From positions 1 through 23,159 of the IMG/VR virus record IMGVR_UViG_3300035670_001283: a stretch of DNA of 23,159 nucleotides. One strand, 5' to 3'. A program made the translations under genes and the position numbers. This document shows, piece after piece, positions 20,464-23,159 of this stretch. The notes under the pieces were generated by a model that searched no databases, had not been told where the DNA came from, and was given only the letters and a program-made list of their open reading frames with translations. The stretch comes from a virus. Positions within the stretch are counted from its first letter, which is position 1. The number at the start of each line of letters is the position of its first letter.

Positions 20464-20944
20464 ACTTGCTCCAACTGCGGCAACTCTGCTTACCGGTCCT
20501 CTCGGGGGAATGGCGGTCGATGCTATCGGGAAAGCTCTCGGTCTTGAGGGCGCAACGCAAGACAAGATCAAAGAGGTGATGAGCTCCGGCAACATGACTC
20601 CCGAGCAGGTCGCGGCGATCAAGAAGGCCGAGGCCGATCTGCAACTCAAGCTGAAAGAGCTCGACATCAAACTCGAGGAGGTGCAAGCCGCAGACCGCAA
20701 CTCTGCTCGGCAGATGTTTAAGGAATCCGGTTCGTGGGTTCCGGCGGCATTGTCGGTCGTGACCATTGCGGGATTCTTTTTCTTGCTAATTGGTGCGGCG
20801 GGTAACTTTTTTGAGCTCACCGGTTCGGACGTGATGATGTTGTTGCTGGGCGTACTCGCTCGAGAAACCGCTTCCGTGTATCAGTTTTGGCTCGGGTCTT
20901 CGTCCGGCTCCCGCCAAAAGACAAACATGATGGACAAGAAATGA
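20444..20944 (+). CDS. Holin (GTA 3TM-holin type)
   Basis: This 166-residue protein matches the GTA_holin_3TM superfamily. The N-terminal segment is hydrophobic and glycine-rich (APTAATLLTGPLGGMAVDAI, about 8-27). A charged helix follows (AAIKKAEADLQLKLKELDIK, 57-76) with AADRNSARQMF. Two membrane helices come next (AALSVVTIAGFFFLLIGAAG at about 101-120, and DVMMLLLGVLARETA at about 128-142). Such holins open the inner membrane to release the endolysin. The adjacent endolysin gene overlaps its stop by 4 bases, which supports the role. Confidence 0.82.
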   Translation: MLDILSKLAPTAATLLTGPLGGMAVDAIGKALGLEGATQDKIKEVMSSGNMTPEQVAAIKKAEADLQLKLKELDIKLEEVQAADRNSARQMFKESGSWVPAALSVVTIAGFFFLLIGAAGNFFELTGSDVMMLLLGVLARETASVYQFWLGSSSGSRQKTNMMDKK

Positions 20945-21375
20945 AACTCGCACCACACTTTTCACTCGCTGAAATGACTGCGTCCGAGACTGCGGCCCGC
21001 AATGGCTGGGACAACACGCCGAGCGAAGACGAGATTCGCAACCTTACTCGCACCGCACAACTGCTGGAAATGGTGCGGGATACCGTCGGCAAACCCGTAC
21101 TCGTGAACTCTGCTTTCCGGTCTAAGCAGGTGAATGACGCCGTAGGCTCGTCAGATCGCTCTCAGCACCGCTTAGGATGTGCGGCTGATTTTCGCGTCCC
21201 ACAGATGACTCCGAGGGAGGTTGTAGAGGCTTGTATCGCCGCAGAGCTACCCCTCGATCAAATCATCGTCGAATTTGATGCGTGGACCCATATTTCGGTC
21301 CCCAACGACCCCGCAACGGCTCCCCGCCGGCAAGCTCTCATTATTGATAGGAACGGCGCAAGACCGTTTGCTTAA
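20941..21375 (+). CDS. Endolysin, M15-type peptidase
   Basis: This 144-residue protein belongs to the M15A-type peptidase group (D-Ala-D-Ala carboxypeptidase-like) that cuts peptidoglycan cross-bridges. It starts KLAPHFSLAEMTASETAARN and has VLVNSAFRSKQVNDAVGS (53-70). The zinc ligands are probably H76 and D83 (SQHRLGCAADF) and H117 in WTHISV, with acidic residues E111 and D113 nearby. No signal peptide is visible, so export through the holin is expected. I chose the ATG at 20941, which overlaps the holin stop (ATGA). The longer frame from 20887 lies within the holin coding region and adds nothing family-like. Confidence 0.93.
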   Translation: MKLAPHFSLAEMTASETAARNGWDNTPSEDEIRNLTRTAQLLEMVRDTVGKPVLVNSAFRSKQVNDAVGSSDRSQHRLGCAADFRVPQMTPREVVEACIAAELPLDQIIVEFDAWTHISVPNDPATAPRRQALIIDRNGARPFA

Positions 21376-21378
21376 GAC

Positions 21379-21395
21379 TTAGGGAAATCCCCTAA
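21379..21395 (+). other. Hairpin directly after the endolysin gene
   Basis: TTAGGG (21379-21384) and CCCTAA (21390-21395) pair around a five-base loop, four bases after the endolysin stop. There is no T-run on either strand next to it, so it is not a standard intrinsic terminator. It could mark the 3' end of the late mRNA or slow degradation. Confidence 0.4.
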
Positions 21396-21399
21396 AGAT

Positions 21400-21422
21400 A
21401 CTGTTTGACATTTGCAAACAGT
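21400..21422 (+). promoter_or_regulatory. Operator-like dyad over the -35 region
   Basis: ACTGTTTG (21400-21407) and CAAACAGT (21415-21422) form a perfect eight-base inverted repeat around seven bases. It covers the -35 hexamer and the first half of the spacer. A dimeric repressor bound here would block RNA polymerase. No regulator gene is seen in the window, so the function is inference. Confidence 0.5.
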
Positions 21423-21434
21423 CTGATTTATACT
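21405..21434 (+). promoter_or_regulatory. Sigma-70-like promoter for the right-hand operon
   Basis: A consensus TTGACA (21405-21410) and a near-consensus TATACT (21429-21434) are separated by 18 bases. Transcription would start about 21441 and leave a leader of roughly 44 bases before the AAGGAG/ATG of the first small gene. It is the only clear promoter I found and lies in the only gene-free gap of about 100 bases. Confidence 0.75.
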
Positions 21435-21441
21435 TTCTCCA

Positions 21442-21465
21442 CGGTCGAGAATTTCTCCCAGACCG
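21442..21465 (+). promoter_or_regulatory. Second dyad at the expected transcription start
   Basis: CGGTC (21442-21446) and GACCG (21461-21465) flank an inner dyad GAGAA-T-TTCTC (21447-21457). It begins about where the transcript should start, so it could be a second operator or a 5' hairpin that protects the mRNA. Its centre is about 41 bases from the first dyad, close to four DNA turns. Confidence 0.4.
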
Positions 21466-21484
21466 GTTAAAAGGAGATAGTCAA

Positions 21485-21802
21485 ATGAGCAAGTACACAG
21501 TCTTTCAAATCAATCTTTCTGACGAGCAATACGAGAACAACGCAATTCGCGAACTGTATCTCGACACCATCATGTCACCCACGGACAACGCAATTGCCGC
21601 CGCTCGTGATCTTTATGAGGTGGTTGCAGATATTGAGGCCGACTCTTTAAGCGACGTCTTTGAGATTGGCAACATTGGTCCCGAGAATAAGATCACCCGC
21701 AAAGCTCCGATGCACTCGCTTTCGGTTGGCGACATTATTCTTTGCGAATCCGGCAAAGTAGTTTACGTCGCGCCTATCGGCTTTCAGCCCATCAATTTCT
21801 AA
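21485..21802 (+). CDS. Small protein of unknown function, first gene of the right operon
   Basis: This 105-residue acidic protein has the opening KYTVFQINLSDEQYENNAIR, a helical middle (AAARDLYEVVADIEADSL), and an end MHSLSVGDIILCESGKVVYV followed by APIGFQPI. The final part looks like a small beta-barrel and recurs in unnamed phage early proteins. The start is unambiguous: AAGGAG at 21471-21476 in a leader after the promoter. As the first gene behind a strong promoter it should be well expressed early or in mid-infection. I cannot assign a function. Confidence 0.8.
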   Translation: MSKYTVFQINLSDEQYENNAIRELYLDTIMSPTDNAIAAARDLYEVVADIEADSLSDVFEIGNIGPENKITRKAPMHSLSVGDIILCESGKVVYVAPIGFQPINF

Positions 21803-21807
21803 ACAAC

Positions 21808-21821
21808 GGGGCTCCGGCCCC
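21808..21821 (+). other. GC-rich hairpin ahead of a small membrane gene
   Basis: GGGGC and GCCCC pair around TCCG in the 33-base gap after the 105-residue gene. No T-run follows. An alternative pairing, CTCCG (21812-21816) with CGGAG (21825-21829), would cover the ribosome site of the next gene. The two pairings exclude each other, so this could tune translation, or it may only be an RNA-stability hairpin. Confidence 0.35.
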
Positions 21822-21835
21822 TATCGGAGGATTTT

Positions 21836-22000
21836 ATGTCACCACTTTTAAAAGAAGCACTCAAGCGCGAAAATGCATTTCGCGAGATCGAGTCGCGCAG
21901 AAACGACTTTACCGACGACGAGCTCAAGCTCAACTGGCTCGACGGTCTCGGGGTTTGCTTCGTGCTAATAGCTATTTTTGTTATGTTGAACTTTATTTAA
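21836..22000 (+). CDS. 54-residue single-pass membrane protein
   Basis: A CGGAGG ribosome site (21825-21830) precedes an ATG that opens 54 codons. The first 35 residues are charged and helical (LLKEALKRENAFREIESRRN, then DFTDDELKLNW). The last 18 are strongly hydrophobic (GVCFVLIAIFVMLNFI), a C-terminal membrane anchor. It ends 12 bases before the next gene, which has its own CGGAGG. Good ribosome site, spacing and protein character make it very likely a real gene. The function is unknown. Confidence 0.75.
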   Translation: MSPLLKEALKRENAFREIESRRNDFTDDELKLNWLDGLGVCFVLIAIFVMLNFI

Positions 22001-22012
22001 CGGAGGATACAA

Positions 22013-22504
22013 ATGGACGGAATAGTCAAAATAGGCGGGAAGGATTATCAAACAGTCGCTTACCGCATCAAGCGCATGAGGGCCGATCATCCCGATTGGC
22101 AAATCCATACTGACCTTTTGGTACACGACGCTGATCGCGTGGTTTTTCGTGCGGAGGTTGCTGACGCCGCTGGGGTTACTCTCGCAATTGGTCACGCAGA
22201 GGAATTCAGAGCGCAGGGCCGGATCAACGCAACGAGCGCACTCGAGAATGCTGAGAGCTCCGCAATAGGCCGAGCATTGGCTCACGCCGGCTGGCTGGGG
22301 TCTGACATTGCAAGCGCAGACGAAATGCTTTCGCCTAAGATGCAAGCACCCAAACCGACTCCAAAGGCCGACAACCTTAAGGTCAAGTTTGATGAGGTTA
22401 AGACCGAGGACGAGCTCAAAAGCCTTTGGGAGTCGATCCCGAAGAATCTGCGGCTTGCGGTCACCGAATATAAGGACGCCGCGAAAGAGAGGGTGATGAA
22501 ATGA
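22013..22504 (+). CDS. Putative single-strand annealing-like recombination protein
   Basis: This 163-residue protein has the pattern DYQTVAYRIKRMRADHPDWQ (11-30), VVFRAEVADAAGVTLAIGHA (43-62), then INATSALENAESSAIGRALA (71-90). The last segment is a familiar signature of small phage proteins often placed in recombination or replication gene sets, and it looks distantly like the Erf/Rad52-type annealing proteins. I cannot confirm that relation from sequence alone. Residues 105-163 are a charged helical tail. CGGAGG precedes the ATG, and the stop overlaps the next start (ATGA). Confidence 0.6.
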   Translation: MDGIVKIGGKDYQTVAYRIKRMRADHPDWQIHTDLLVHDADRVVFRAEVADAAGVTLAIGHAEEFRAQGRINATSALENAESSAIGRALAHAGWLGSDIASADEMLSPKMQAPKPTPKADNLKVKFDEVKTEDELKSLWESIPKNLRLAVTEYKDAAKERVMK

Positions 22505-22716
22505 ATTGGTTCATAGGTTTCATGATTGGGATTTTCTTAACCGCCGGCTACCACCGCATTCAAGAAGGTCACGAAGCAAAACAAGCCAAACAGTTTATTG
22601 ATTTCGAGGAAATGATTGCGGCCTACAACAAAGGCGCAAGCGACGTTCTCCGTCTTAATCCTATTGACCCTCGGCTCGAGTCAACGTGCGTTCAGTTATG
22701 GGGGATGAAGCAATGA
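22501..22716 (+). CDS. Small protein with N-terminal membrane helix
   Basis: This 71-residue protein begins NWFIGFMIGIFLTAGYHRI, a probable membrane anchor. A polar part follows (QEGHEAKQAKQFIDFEEMIA) and an end with one cysteine (ESTCVQLWGMKQ). It overlaps the preceding and following genes by ATGA, so it belongs to the same operon. No function recognised. Confidence 0.65.
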   Translation: MNWFIGFMIGIFLTAGYHRIQEGHEAKQAKQFIDFEEMIAAYNKGASDVLRLNPIDPRLESTCVQLWGMKQ

Positions 22717-22913
22717 TTACCCTTTCTTTTGAGTGCAATACCGCAGATGACGCAAAGACCTACATAAACGCTCCCGAGGCCAAATGTGCCGCACAAGAAT
22801 TTCGCGAGCGACTCCGGTCGAAGATCAAACACGGCGAGCATAGCCCCGAGGTGCTTGCGGAGCTCTTATCTGTGCAAGAACACTTTTATGACTCGGTGGG
22901 GGAGTACCTATGA
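22713..22913 (+). CDS. Small unknown protein
   Basis: This 66-residue, mainly helical and charged protein has visible patterns ITLSFECNTADDAKTYINAP and EFRERLRSKIKHGEHSPEVL. I took the ATG at 22713 because it overlaps the previous TGA; an upstream GTG at 22686 would add nine residues inside the previous gene and has no support. No family recognised. Confidence 0.65.
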   Translation: MITLSFECNTADDAKTYINAPEAKCAAQEFRERLRSKIKHGEHSPEVLAELLSVQEHFYDSVGEYL

Positions 22914-23149
22914 ACGAGATCGACTTAGACGCCTATACCAAAACCATACTCGACACGCATTGGAAGGAGCTCAACCAACGCGGCCTAATCAACCTCAAAA
23001 AAGGCTCGGAAAAAAAGGGGTGGAAGGGATTGAATAGGCTTGAAAAGCAAGAATTGTGGGTTTTTTCTAAGGTCAATCGAATCAGCAAAGATCGCTTTTT
23101 CGACATTGTTGGAGAGGTTGAAGACTACTTGCGGAGGAAAAACGCATGA
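22910..23149 (+). CDS. Small basic protein of unknown function
   Basis: This 79-residue protein is rich in Lys, Arg, Asp and Glu and is likely helical (DAYTKTILDTHWKELNQRGL, then RLEKQELWVFSKVNRISKDR). Basic, small and within an early-type operon, it could bind nucleic acid, but nothing specific shows this. It overlaps both neighbours by ATGA, and an AGGAG-like tract near its own end serves the next gene. Confidence 0.65.
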   Translation: MNEIDLDAYTKTILDTHWKELNQRGLINLKKGSEKKGWKGLNRLEKQELWVFSKVNRISKDRFFDIVGEVEDYLRRKNA

Positions 23150-23159
23150 TTGATTGCAC
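23146..23159 (+). CDS. Start of the next gene (cut by the window edge)
   Basis: ATG at 23146 overlaps the previous TGA and is preceded by GGAGG (23133-23137). Only four codons (MIDC) are present, so nothing can be said about the product. Confidence 0.5.

Noticed and set aside
20887-20940. N-terminal extension of the endolysin within the holin gene
   Set aside because: The extension lies inside the holin reading region and is not family-like; the ATGA start at 20941 fits the M15 fold and the gene spacing.
21379-21395. Hairpin after the endolysin as an intrinsic terminator
   Set aside because: No T-run follows on either strand, so it is listed only as a hairpin.
21742-22113. 123-residue + strand frame
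   Set aside because: It crosses the ends of three better-supported genes in another phase, has a low-complexity Arg-rich product, and conflicts with the ribosome sites before 21836 and 22013.
1-23159. Search for tRNA genes, CRISPR arrays, insertion sequences and integrase
   Set aside because: No cloverleaf, regularly spaced repeats, terminal inverted repeats with transposase, or recombinase motifs were seen.

Overview
The window is a stretch of a tailed double-stranded DNA phage or prophage (class Caudoviricetes) with a lambda-like siphovirus plan. Every convincing gene is on the + strand and almost every junction is a short stop/start overlap (ATGA, TAATG or GTGA). The host cannot be read directly. 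The GTA-type 3TM holin, the tail-tip and lysis protein families and the marine-phage-like small proteins suggest a Gram-negative, probably marine and possibly alphaproteobacterial host; this is inference. I saw no integrase, tRNA, rRNA, insertion sequence or CRISPR array. No gene-free stretch exceeds about 110 bases.

Layout. 1-2341: end of an upstream gene, then small and large terminase. 2366-5632: gpW-like joining protein, portal, a beta-rich structural protein and a repeat protein with an acidic FDD head. 5633-8455: one 940-residue fusion carrying an N-terminal phage domain, a Tudor-like domain, an HK97-type prohead protease and the major capsid protein. An in-frame Shine-Dalgarno/ATG at 7182-7195 could release the capsid protein alone. 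A strong intrinsic terminator (8475-8508) ends directly against the next start codon.

8509-10427 is an accessory island of sugar/modification genes: an MptE/DUF115-like protein, a small protein, a DxD glycosyltransferase and an FkbM-type methyltransferase. It lies between the capsid and neck genes and could decorate the virion or the host surface. 10424-14945 holds the neck and tail genes: FII-like connector, tail terminator, tail tube, the gpG/gpGT chaperones joined by a textbook -1 frameshift site, tape measure and tail-tip proteins. 14945-19441 encodes a gpJ-like central tail protein and a tail fibre whose middle and end look compositionally foreign.

19441-21375 is the lysis region: a 21-residue membrane peptide, an XhlA-like protein, two unknown proteins, a 3TM holin and an M15-type endolysin. 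At 21400-21465 a sigma-70-like promoter is overlapped by one dyad and followed by another. It opens a second operon of small genes, including a putative single-strand annealing-like protein and a 54-residue membrane protein, that runs off the right edge. Late (structural and lysis) genes and an early or middle operon therefore meet near 21.4 kb.
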